A DNA stretch of 64,000 nucleotides, taken from assembly GCF_001514305.1 (NCBI RefSeq), contig NZ_KQ949079.1, forward strand, positions 62,001 to 126,000. The letters are read 5' to 3'. The notes beneath the pieces are model-generated. The model did not search any database and had not been told where the DNA came from. It was given only the letters and a program-made list of their open reading frames with translations. The translations under genes and the position numbers were made by a program. Below, piece by piece: positions 24,507 to 32,712 of the stretch. Source of the stretch: Streptomyces dysideae (lineage in GTDB: Bacteria > Actinomycetota > Actinomycetes > Streptomycetales > Streptomycetaceae). Every line of letters begins with the position of its first letter. Within the stretch, counting starts at the first letter, position 1.

Positions 24507-26314
24507 TCCACCTCATTCCCCCGAGCCGTAGCCAACTCACACGCAAACACCTGCAACGGCACCGTAGCCACCAACGGCTGCAGCAACGTCGGCGTAGCCG
24601 GAATCCGGATCAGGTGATCGGCATACGGCACCACCGCCTCGTCCCCCTCCTCCGCGATGACGATCGTCCGCGCCCCCCGCGCCCGGATCTCCTGGATGTT
24701 GGACACGATCTTGTCGTGGAGCACGGACCGCCCCCGAGGCGAAGGCGCAACCACCACCACCGGCAGATCGTCCTCGATCAACGCGATCGGCCCATGCTTC
24801 AGCTCACCCGCCGCAAACCCCTCGGCATGCATATAGGCGAGCTCCTTCAACTTCAGCGCCCCCTCAAGCGCCACGGGATACCCCACGTGCCGCCCGAGGA
24901 ACAGCACCGTGTCTTTCTCCGCAAGGGACCGCGCCAGCTCCCGCACCGGCTCCATGGTCTCCAGCACCCGCTCGACCTCGACGGAGATCCGCGACAGGTC
25001 CCGGATCACGGCGCAGATCTCGTCGCCCCACTTGGTGCCCCGCACCTGCCCCAGATACAGCGCGACCAGATAACAGGCCACCAACTGCGTCAGGAACGCC
25101 TTCGTCGACGCAACGGCCACCTCAGGCCCCGCATGCGTATACAGCACCGCATCCGACTCACGTGGAATCGTCGACCCGTTGGTGTTGCAGATGGCAAGCA
25201 CCCTGGAGCCCTGTTCCCTCGCATGCCGCAGCGCCATCAGCGTGTCCATGGTCTCCCCGGACTGCGAGATGGCGATGACCAGGGACCGCGAGTCCAGGAT
25301 CGGATCCCGGTACCGAAACTCACTCGCCAACTCCACCTCGCACGGAATCCGCGTCCAGTGCTCGATGGCGTACTTGGCGATCAACCCCGCATGAAACGCC
25401 GTACCGCAGGCAACGATGACGACCTTGTCGATCTCCCGCAGCTCGGAGGCAGGGATCCGCACCTCATCCAGCGTCAGCGACCCGGAGACATCGATGCGCC
25501 CCAGCAACGTATCGGCGACAGCCTTCGGCTGCTCGGCGATCTCCTTGAGCATGAAGTAGTCATAGCCCCCCTTTTCCGCGGCCGACGCGTCCCAGTCCAC
25601 GTGATACGACCGGACATCACCAGGCCGTCCGTCGAAGCCCGTCACCGTGACCCCGCCCCGGCGCAGCTCCACCACCTGGTCCTGCCCCAGCTCGATCGCC
25701 GACCGCGTATGGGCGATGAACGCGGCGACGTCCGAGGCGAGAAAGGCCTCACCCTCCCCAACGCCCACCACCAGCGGCGAGTTCCGCCGTGCCCCGACCA
25801 CCACGTCCGGCTCATCGGCATGCACCGCGACCAGCGTGAACGCCCCCTCCAGCCGCCGGCACACCAGCCGCATGGCCTCGGCGAGGTCGGCCGTCACCGA
25901 GAACTCCTCGGCGAGCAGATGGGCGACGACCTCAGTGTCGGTCTCGGACAGCAGCTCGTGCCCCCGCTCGGCCAACTCGGCCCGCAGCACGGCGAAGTTC
26001 TCGATGATCCCGTTGTGCACGACGGCGACGCGCCCGGCGTTGTCGAGATGCGGATGGGCGTTGGCGTCGGTGGGTCCGCCATGGGTGGCCCACCGTGTGT
26101 GCCCGATCCCCGTGCTCCCCGTCGGCAGCGGGCGCTCCACCAGCTCCTTCTCCAGGTTCACCAGCTTCCCGGCCTTCTTCGCCGCCGCCAGCCCGCCGTC
26201 CGCGAGCACCGCGACGCCCGCCGAGTCGTATCCCCGGTACTCCAGTCGCTTCAGCCCGGCCGTCACGACCTCAAGCGCCGACTGCGACCCCACGTATCCC
26301 ACGATTCCGCACAT
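24467..26314 (-). CDS. glmS: Glutamine-fructose-6-phosphate aminotransferase
   Basis: GlmS (615 residues) makes glucosamine-6-phosphate from fructose-6-phosphate and glutamine, the first step to UDP-GlcNAc. After Met, C2 (MCGIVGYVG) is the glutaminase nucleophile; the Ntn domain covers about 1-230. Two SIS sugar-isomerase domains follow (SQSGETMDT, LGRHVGYPVALEGALKLKE). The end DQPRNLAKSVTVE is the invariant GlmS tail. With glmM at 40699-42057 two of the UDP-GlcNAc steps are in the window. It is divergent from coaA; no riboswitch-like structure was noticed upstream. Confidence 0.97.
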   Translation of the reverse strand: MCGIVGYVGSQSALEVVTAGLKRLEYRGYDSAGVAVLADGGLAAAKKAGKLVNLEKELVERPLPTGSTGIGHTRWATHGGPTDANAHPHLDNAGRVAVVHNGIIENFAVLRAELAERGHELLSETDTEVVAHLLAEEFSVTADLAEAMRLVCRRLEGAFTLVAVHADEPDVVVGARRNSPLVVGVGEGEAFLASDVAAFIAHTRSAIELGQDQVVELRRGGVTVTGFDGRPGDVRSYHVDWDASAAEKGGYDYFMLKEIAEQPKAVADTLLGRIDVSGSLTLDEVRIPASELREIDKVVIVACGTAFHAGLIAKYAIEHWTRIPCEVELASEFRYRDPILDSRSLVIAISQSGETMDTLMALRHAREQGSRVLAICNTNGSTIPRESDAVLYTHAGPEVAVASTKAFLTQLVACYLVALYLGQVRGTKWGDEICAVIRDLSRISVEVERVLETMEPVRELARSLAEKDTVLFLGRHVGYPVALEGALKLKELAYMHAEGFAAGELKHGPIALIEDDLPVVVVAPSPRGRSVLHDKIVSNIQEIRARGARTIVIAEEGDEAVVPYADHLIRIPATPTLLQPLVATVPLQVFACELATARGNEVDQPRNLAKSVTVE

Positions 26315-26484
26315 GGCCCGCAGCCTAAGGGCGAACGGCGACCCGAACCCGGCACTTCCTGCCCGATATCGGAAATTCCGGCCACCCGAACGGCCCCCTC
26401 CATGCGTCACACCCCGGCTTCCCCGGCGACGGGGCGTGACGCACCCCACCCGCCACCCCCTTCAAACTCCGTTAACAATGGACT

Positions 26485-27474
26485 GTGATCTCTCCGGTCT
26501 TCTCGATGCCCCGGAGCGCCCACCGGCAGAAGCCGGAGGCGACTCCCTACGTCGACCTCACCCGTGCCGAGTGGAGCGCGCTGCGCGACAAGACGCCGCT
26601 TCCGCTCACCGCCGAGGAGGTCGAGAAGCTGCGCGGCCTCGGCGATGTCATCGACCTCGACGAGGTGCGGGACATCTATCTCCCGCTGTCCCGGCTCCTC
26701 AACCTCTACATCGGCGCCACGGACGGCCTGCGCGGCGCGCTGAACACCTTCCTCGGCGAACAGGGCTCCCAGGCCGGCACGCCCTTCGTCATAGGAGTCG
26801 CCGGCTCCGTCGCCGTAGGGAAATCGACGGTCGCCCGTCTCCTCCAGGCGCTGCTCTCCCGCTGGCCCGAACACCCACGCGTCGAACTGGTGACAACAGA
26901 CGGCTTCCTGCTCCCCACCAAGGAACTGGAGGCGCGCGGCCTGTTGTCGCGGAAAGGTTTCCCCGAGTCGTACGACCGCCGCGCGCTGACCCGTTTCGTC
27001 GCCGACATCAAGGCCGGGAAGAACGAGGTCACGGCACCCGTGTACTCCCACCTGATCTACGACATCGTCCCCGACCGGCGGCTCACGGTCCGCCGCCCGG
27101 ACATCCTGATCGTCGAGGGCCTGAACGTCCTGCAGCCCGCCCTCCCCGGCAAGGACGGCCGCACCCGGGTCGGCCTCGCCGACTACTTCGACTTCAGCGT
27201 GTACGTCGACGCCCGCACCGAGGACATCGAGCGCTGGTACCTCAGCCGCTTCAGGAAGCTGCGCGCGACCGCCTTCCAGAACCCGTCCTCGTACTTCCGC
27301 AAGTACACCCAGGTCTCCGAGGAGGAGGCCCTCGACTACGCCCGCACCACCTGGCGCACGATCAACAAGCCCAACCTGGTCGAGAACGTCGCCCCCACCC
27401 GAGGCCGCGCCACCCTCATCGTCCGCAAGGGCCCCGACCACAAGGTGCAGCGCCTGAGCCTGCGCAAGTTGTGA
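26485..27474 (+). CDS. coaA: Pantothenate kinase, type I
   Basis: CoaA (329 residues) phosphorylates pantothenate, the first committed step to coenzyme A. The P-loop [12 protein letters not shown] lies at about 104-115, with the family motifs [22 protein letters not shown] and VEGLNVLQ. The GTG start has no clear Shine-Dalgarno sequence but follows a TTAACAAT box by a few bases, which suggests a leaderless message. The last bases overlap the first codon of a DUF389 remnant. Confidence 0.96.
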   Translation: MISPVFSMPRSAHRQKPEATPYVDLTRAEWSALRDKTPLPLTAEEVEKLRGLGDVIDLDEVRDIYLPLSRLLNLYIGATDGLRGALNTFLGEQGSQAGTPFVIGVAGSVAVGKSTVARLLQALLSRWPEHPRVELVTTDGFLLPTKELEARGLLSRKGFPESYDRRALTRFVADIKAGKNEVTAPVYSHLIYDIVPDRRLTVRRPDILIVEGLNVLQPALPGKDGRTRVGLADYFDFSVYVDARTEDIERWYLSRFRKLRATAFQNPSSYFRKYTQVSEEEALDYARTTWRTINKPNLVENVAPTRGRATLIVRKGPDHKVQRLSLRKL

Positions 27475-27761
27475 CGAAGGCCTGTTGGAAAGGCCCCACG
27501 CTGCACCTGCGCCTGATCACTCCGGCGGACAGGACCGACGACGTGGTCCGCCTGATCGAGAAGACCGTCGGGACGGCCCACCTCGCGGTCCTGCCGGGCG
27601 CCGCCCGCAACCCGACCTGGCTCTCGACAGGCCAGCTGCTCCTGAACCTCCTGGGCATCACCCTGGCCGGCACCCTGACGCTCCTGGCCCAGAAGTGGCT
27701 GTGGTCCAAACAGCGCCCCGGCGCGTCGCCCTGTGAGGGACACGGCGCTGTCCACCGGTGA
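27471..27761 (+). pseudogene. Internally deleted remnant of a DUF389 membrane-protein gene
   Basis: This 96-codon frame starts with GTG overlapping the coaA stop codon. Its first part (LHLRLITPADRTDDVVRLIE then VGTAHLAVLPGAARNP) matches the N-terminus of DUF389 membrane proteins. It then jumps directly to STGQLLLNLLGITLAGTLTL and LLAQKWLW, which is the last membrane helix and C-terminus of the same family. The roughly 200-300 residues with the other membrane helices are missing, so an in-frame deletion has removed the body of the gene. The match is from memory of the family. A short expressed protein with one membrane helix remains possible. Confidence 0.7.
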
Positions 27762-27836
27762 CAAGGCCGCTTCGGAAAACTGAGTTCCTGTCAGCACCTC
27801 CTGGGCCGGGCGGGCCCCGGAACCTAGCGTCCGTAC

Positions 27837-29558
27837 ATGGACACGATTCGCAGCAGGGAAAGAACGTGGCGCGGTGCCGCGCTGGCGGTGCTGTTGACCG
27901 CGGGGACGCTCACGGCGGCGGCCCCTGGTGCCCGGGCGGACACGGCGCGCACCGAGACGCCGGTGGCGGTGTCGTCGCCGGTCGCCGGGGTGCGCGAGTC
28001 CGTGGTGCGGGTGAAGGCGCCGTTGCCGGACTCGGCGGGGCCCCGCCCGGCAGCGTGCGACTGGCTGTCGTATCTGCGCTACCGCGCCGCCGACGGGCCG
28101 GCCGCCTCCGCCGACGCGGACCGGATCCTGGTCGCCCAGCCGGGCATCCTGGAGGGGGCCGGGGCGTTCGACAGCGTCGCCCGCAACACGGTGGCGGCGG
28201 CCGCCGCGCAGGGCCGGCAGATCGAGTTCTGGGCGTTGGACCGGCGCTCCAACTGCCTGGAGGACCGCACCGGCATCGCCTCCGGCGACCAGCACACGGC
28301 CGTCGACTACTACTACCGCGGCAAGCAGGTCGACGACCGGACCTTCGCGGGATTCGCCGGCAACGGGAAGCTGGGGTGGATGGCGCGGCTCGGCATCGAG
28401 CAGACCGTCCGCGACCAGTACGACCTGCTCACCGCCGAACTGCCCGACCAGGCGCTCCGCAAGCGCAAGGTGCTGTGCGGCGGGCACTCGCTGGGCGGCG
28501 TCGTCACCGGCTACTTCGCCACCGCCGACTTCGACGGGAACCCGGCGAGCACGGCGGACGCCGGGTACAACCAGTGCGCGGGCTACTTCGCCCTCGACAC
28601 CACCGTCTCCACATCACTCGCCGACCTCAGCGGCAGCATCCCGGACGACACCAACCTGCCCGACGTCGGCCTCGGTTACGGCGTCGTACAGGCGGGCCTC
28701 GACAGCGGGCTTCTGCCGCGCTCGCTGTCCGCGCCGGTGCTGCTCAACCCCGAGACCATGACGCTGCTCGCCATCGCCGGCGTCGGCGCGGTACAGGCTC
28801 CCGGAGCCGAGGCCGACCTGCCCCGTTATCTGCCCGACGGCCTAAACATCGAGGCCACCAACAGGTTCCTGTTCTCCGAGGACACCGCCGCCTTCCTCAC
28901 CGGCTCCCCCGGTGTGAAGGACTTCCGGCTCACCAACGAGGCCGTGCTGGGCGCTCTGATGGACGACAACTCCGTACCGCTGGCGTTCCTGCAGAGCAGC
29001 GTCGGGTTCTTCGACGGCGGGCCGATCGCCGACAAGAACTTCCCCGTCGCCAACGGCGGTCAGGAGCAGCCCGGGCTGTTCGGCACCGAGTACAAGGCCA
29101 TCCCGGACCGGCCCCGGGGGCCGCTGTACAGCTGGCGCAACTACGACCGTGTCGGTGACGCCGACGACCCCGGGTACCGGTCGGCCGACGGCACGCCGTT
29201 CACCGACGCCGGCAAGGAGGTCACCGACATCCAGGAGCTGGCCCGCAGCCTGGCCGAGCAGCCGCTGGACTTCACCGAGCAGTACTTCCCGACCAAGCTG
29301 GTCACCGACCTGGAGCTGGCCACCTCGCCGCAGGTGAAGCGGCTCGTCGTACATCCCGATGGGCTCACCGCCAACCCCACCCTGACGGTGCTCGCGGGCG
29401 ACGGGCTGCTGGCGGGCCGTGTCCCGTCCGACCTGCACCCCGTGGTCGCCGACGGCTACCAGCACCTCGATGTGCTGACCGCGGCACCGGTGCAGAACGA
29501 CGGCCGGCCCGAGCCGGTCGCCACCAACCTCGCGCGGTTCGCCGGGAACCCGCGATAG
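27837..29558 (+). CDS. Secreted alpha/beta hydrolase, function unknown
   Basis: This 573-residue secreted protein has a signal peptide (about 1-35, ending ARA-D). An alpha/beta-hydrolase-type nucleophile elbow GGHSLGG (S218) is preceded by a long N-terminal region without a known motif. The C-terminal half has VVADGYQHLDVLTAAP, in which the His could be the triad member. No strong ribosome binding site is visible before the ATG. It converges on the secreted cutinase gene across a shared terminator. An esterase or lipase acting on large lipids is plausible but not shown. Confidence 0.7.
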   Translation: MDTIRSRERTWRGAALAVLLTAGTLTAAAPGARADTARTETPVAVSSPVAGVRESVVRVKAPLPDSAGPRPAACDWLSYLRYRAADGPAASADADRILVAQPGILEGAGAFDSVARNTVAAAAAQGRQIEFWALDRRSNCLEDRTGIASGDQHTAVDYYYRGKQVDDRTFAGFAGNGKLGWMARLGIEQTVRDQYDLLTAELPDQALRKRKVLCGGHSLGGVVTGYFATADFDGNPASTADAGYNQCAGYFALDTTVSTSLADLSGSIPDDTNLPDVGLGYGVVQAGLDSGLLPRSLSAPVLLNPETMTLLAIAGVGAVQAPGAEADLPRYLPDGLNIEATNRFLFSEDTAAFLTGSPGVKDFRLTNEAVLGALMDDNSVPLAFLQSSVGFFDGGPIADKNFPVANGGQEQPGLFGTEYKAIPDRPRGPLYSWRNYDRVGDADDPGYRSADGTPFTDAGKEVTDIQELARSLAEQPLDFTEQYFPTKLVTDLELATSPQVKRLVVHPDGLTANPTLTVLAGDGLLAGRVPSDLHPVVADGYQHLDVLTAAPVQNDGRPEPVATNLARFAGNPR

Positions 29559-29578
29559 CCGTATCAGCCATACGCGGA

Positions 29579-29613
29579 GAAGGGCCCGGGAAGTCGGACT
29601 TCCCGGGCCCTTC
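29579..29613. terminator. Bidirectional terminator between two secreted hydrolase genes
   Basis: A perfect 15-bp stem (gaagggcccgggaag, 29579-29593, with its complement 29599-29613) encloses a 5-base loop between converging genes. It can end transcripts from both sides. Confidence 0.9.
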
Positions 29614-29624
29614 GCGGGTACGGC

Positions 29625-30266
29625 TCAGACCTTGCCCGCCGCGAACGTGGCCGCCGCGTCCGCGTCGGCCGTGTAGCCGAGGTGCGCCCCCACGTCGTTC
29701 CCGCCGTTCTCACAGATGGGGTCGCCCTTGGCGCAGAAGTCGATCGTCCGGCTCTGGTAGGTGCCGGTGACGCTCTTGCCGAGGGCCCGGATGGGGTTGC
29801 CGAACAACAGCACCGCGGCGACCTTCGGCTCGACCGCGGCCGGCAGCATGGCCACGATGGGGCTGCCGACCACCGCGCCGGCGCTGCTGACGCCGATCGA
29901 GTTGTCGACCACGTTCGCGCCCTGCGAATAGCCCACGAGAATGAACCGCTGGTTGGGGCACGCGGACGCCTGGCTCCTGACGTGATTCACCAGATCGGCG
30001 TTTCCCTGTGCGGCCGAGGTGAGGGAAAGATCCGCCGGGTAATTCACCTTGTAGCTGGAAAGGCTTTTTCCGGACAGCTTCTTCTGCAGTGCGGAATACA
30101 CGGGGTCGCCGACGATGAAGCCGAGCGTGCCCGGCTCGAAGGTGCCGCGAGCCGCGACGACCTCGATATCCGAGCAGGCCGCGGCCGATGCCGAGGGCGC
30201 CGTGAGGGTGGCGACCGAGGCCCCGCCGATCAGCGAGAGCGCGGCCAGACACAAACGAATACGCAT
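29625..30266 (-). CDS. Secreted cutinase
   Basis: This 213-residue cutinase-family serine esterase has a signal peptide (about 1-29). The triad is S114 in VGYSQGANVV, D182 in GDPIC and H195 in AHLGY, with four Cys for two disulfides as in other cutinases. GGAGG precedes the ATG. Cutinases hydrolyse plant cutin and other long-chain esters. In mycobacteria a cutinase-like protein (Rv3802c) is encoded beside fadD32-pks13-accD4. Here the cutinase lies on the same strand as the Pks13-like cluster, 1.5 kb downstream of the antigen-85-like gene, so a role with that lipid is possible as well as plant-polymer degradation. Confidence 0.93.
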   Translation of the reverse strand: MRIRLCLAALSLIGGASVATLTAPSASAAACSDIEVVAARGTFEPGTLGFIVGDPVYSALQKKLSGKSLSSYKVNYPADLSLTSAAQGNADLVNHVRSQASACPNQRFILVGYSQGANVVDNSIGVSSAGAVVGSPIVAMLPAAVEPKVAAVLLFGNPIRALGKSVTGTYQSRTIDFCAKGDPICENGGNDVGAHLGYTADADAAATFAAGKV

Positions 30267-30404
30267 GGACCGTCCTCCAAGTGGGGAAGCGCATGACGCG
30301 CCTACGAGAAAGGAGGCCCCGAAGGTATTCGTCCGGCCGCGCCGGCTGTTATGGACGGAATCAAGAAAATCAGCGGACTTTTTTTCGCCGATTGAGTAGT
30401 CGGA

Positions 30405-31625
30405 CTAGTCCTGCTGTGCCCGCAGCGATTCCGCGCGCAGGGCGAGCACGATATCGAGGCGGGTTCCCGGGTCGTGCAGGGAGCCGCCGAACAGCTTCTC
30501 CAGCTGGCGCAGGCGGTAGCGGACCGTCTGCGGGTGGATGTGCAGGCGGGCGGCGACGTCGGGCACGTTGCTGCCGCTGAGCAGCCAGGCCAGCAGCGTC
30601 TCGGCGAGCCGGGCGCGCTGTCCCGCCGAGACCGCGTGGAGCGGAGCGAGGGCGGCGTCCCGGAGTGCGGCGAGGAGCGGCTCGTCGGCGTGCAGGAGGA
30701 GGGTCGACAGGTGGTCGGCGCAGCGCACCACACCCTGCCGGGGCAGGATTCCGCGCCCCATCAGCCCCAGGGCCCGGGTGGCCCAGCGCAGTGACTGCGC
30801 GGCCTCGGCGAGCGGGACCGTCGGCCCGATGGCGGCGGGACGGCCGCGCAACGCGAGCGCGAACCCTCGGCCGGCCCACCGCCCGGAGCCGTCGGGGTCG
30901 GGCACCAGCATGCGGGGCGGCCGGGACTCCATGTCCACCAGCGCGCCCGCCATGGACAACGGCCGGTCCTCCTCACGCTGTTCGGGTGCGGCCGCGAGCG
31001 CGACGACGGCGACCTGCCGCGGTACCGGCCACCGGGCCTGGTGCGCCAGGTCCTGCACCGCCTCCGGGGCCACCGGGCCCTCGCCCACCAGCAGGTCCAG
31101 CAGGCGCCTGCGGCGGCGCTCCAGCTCGTCCGTGCTGCGCAGTTGGGCCTCCGCGTAGCCGGCGGCGGCCGCCTCCGCGACCTCGTGCACCGTCTGGAAG
31201 GCGATCTCTCCGAGCGCGGCCACGACCGTCGAGTCCAGCCCCAGTTCCTCCGCCGTGCGGCCCAACGCCCGCCAGGCGTGCATCCCGCCGATGCGCAGCG
31301 CGGACTGCAACGCGTCCAGACCGCGGCCCTCCAGGGCCTCGCCGCGCCCCAGCGCGTAGTACGTGGCCGCGATCGACTCCCCTTGGCCGCGCGGGTCGGC
31401 GATGTGGTCGACGAACAGGGTGAGGGCCTGCACCACTCCGTCGCGCAACTGCTTGCGGTAGATGCCGTCCCCGGGCCGCGCGTACTCCGGAACCCGGCTG
31501 CGGACCTCCTCCTCCACCTCGTCGGCCACGCTCTCGAGCCGGGCACGCAGGAGCTCCACCAGTTCGGGCGGCATGGACGCGGCCCTGCGAGCGTCGGGTA
31601 CCTCGTGCGGAGTGGGGACAGCCAT
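30405..31625 (-). CDS. PucR/CdaR-type transcriptional regulator
   Basis: This 406-residue protein has an N-terminal sensory helical region (about 15-170) like the RsbT co-antagonist/RsbRD-type domain, a middle GGDEF-like linker region (about 170-320) and a C-terminal PucR-type helix-turn-helix (about 340-400; LHIHPQTVRYRLRQLEKLFG). AAAGGAG lies 8 bases before the ATG. It sits between the antigen-85-like gene and the cutinase gene on the same strand and is the only transcription factor near the Pks13-like cluster, so it is the first candidate regulator of it (inference). Confidence 0.88.
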   Translation of the reverse strand: MAVPTPHEVPDARRAASMPPELVELLRARLESVADEVEEEVRSRVPEYARPGDGIYRKQLRDGVVQALTLFVDHIADPRGQGESIAATYYALGRGEALEGRGLDALQSALRIGGMHAWRALGRTAEELGLDSTVVAALGEIAFQTVHEVAEAAAAGYAEAQLRSTDELERRRRRLLDLLVGEGPVAPEAVQDLAHQARWPVPRQVAVVALAAAPEQREEDRPLSMAGALVDMESRPPRMLVPDPDGSGRWAGRGFALALRGRPAAIGPTVPLAEAAQSLRWATRALGLMGRGILPRQGVVRCADHLSTLLLHADEPLLAALRDAALAPLHAVSAGQRARLAETLLAWLLSGSNVPDVAARLHIHPQTVRYRLRQLEKLFGGSLHDPGTRLDIVLALRAESLRAQQD

Positions 31626-31747
31626 GGGGGACACTCCTTTCGCCCGGAAACAGCTCGCCGACGGGCTGTTGCCCGTGGGACGAGTGGGACGTCGTGTGTT
31701 GGACGGACGTCCCTTCCGCTCCGTTCCGTGCCCCCATGGCACGGACA

Positions 31748-32692
31748 TCACTCCGGCACGCCCAGGGCACCGGCGAGCACAGGCCACGACGTTGTGAACT
31801 CCTTTTTCCAGTACGTCCAGCTGTGTCCTCCTCCCGAGTAGAGGTGGGTGGTCACGGGGATGCCTTGTCTGGCGAGTGCGGCGGTGAAGCCGCGGGCCGA
31901 GGGCCACAGGGCGCTCTCCAGGACCTCGGGCAGCAGATCGCCGCTGCCACCGGCCAGTCCGCTGCCCTGCGAGACGTACAGGGCCGTGCCGCGCAGTCCC
32001 TCGGCGCGGGCGCGCGGGTTGAAGGCGCGCCAGGTGAGGAGGTTGAGGAACGGGTTGCCCCACAGCGAGACCGGCGACAGGCCCTCGCGGGCGACGATCG
32101 CGTCCACGATGGTCGGCACGCCGGGTGCGGTGGTGTCGAGGACACCGCTGTACGAAGCCGCCGCCGTGAAGGTGCCCGGGTGGCGGGCCGCGTGCGCCAT
32201 CGCTCCGTAGCCGCCGGTGGACACGCCGGCGACGGCCCGTACGCCGGAGGCCCGGTAGTCCCGCGCGAGCAGCGCCGGAACCTCCTTGACCTGGAAGGTC
32301 TCGTAGTCCTGGCCGTCGCGCCAGGCGCTGGGGATGCCCGTGGGGCCCGCGTCCGGCATCGCCACGATCAGGTCGCGGCCCTCGGTGAAGGACTCGATGT
32401 CCGTCTCCCGGGTCCAGGACGTGTAGTCGTCGTGGGCGCCGTGCAGCAGATACAGCACGGGGTACGTCCGCCCGACGGCCGTGTCGAAGCCCGACGGCAG
32501 GATCAGCCGCACCGGCGCGCTGCGGCCCAGTGCGGCGGAGGGCACGGCGAGGTCCAGGGTGCGCGGTCCCAGCCGGGTGGCCGCCCGGGCGCGGCCGGTG
32601 CCGGTCGCGGCGCCGAACAGGACGGCCAGACCGGCGGCGGCCGTCGCCTTGGCGGCGGTGCGCCGGGACACTCCGGTGGTGCGGTGGGACAT
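31748..32692 (-). CDS. Antigen-85-like secreted esterase/acyltransferase
   Basis: This 314-residue esterase-D/antigen-85 family protein begins with a twin-arginine-like signal (SRRTAAK plus a hydrophobic stretch, about 1-38), so export by Tat or Sec is likely. The nucleophile is S158 in GVSTGGYG and the His is H290 in GGGHSWTYWKKEF; the latter segment and the tail closely resemble the HSWEYWGAQL region of mycobacterial mycolyltransferases. Those enzymes move mycolates between trehalose and arabinogalactan. GAGGAG precedes the ATG. Only 20 bases separate it from the Pks13-like gene upstream, so it is the last gene of that operon and probably acts on its product outside the cell (inference). 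Confidence 0.85.
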   Translation of the reverse strand: MSHRTTGVSRRTAAKATAAAGLAVLFGAATGTGRARAATRLGPRTLDLAVPSAALGRSAPVRLILPSGFDTAVGRTYPVLYLLHGAHDDYTSWTRETDIESFTEGRDLIVAMPDAGPTGIPSAWRDGQDYETFQVKEVPALLARDYRASGVRAVAGVSTGGYGAMAHAARHPGTFTAAASYSGVLDTTAPGVPTIVDAIVAREGLSPVSLWGNPFLNLLTWRAFNPRARAEGLRGTALYVSQGSGLAGGSGDLLPEVLESALWPSARGFTAALARQGIPVTTHLYSGGGHSWTYWKKEFTTSWPVLAGALGVPE

Positions 32693-32712
32693 GGCGGCTC
32701 CTCGGGTTGTGG

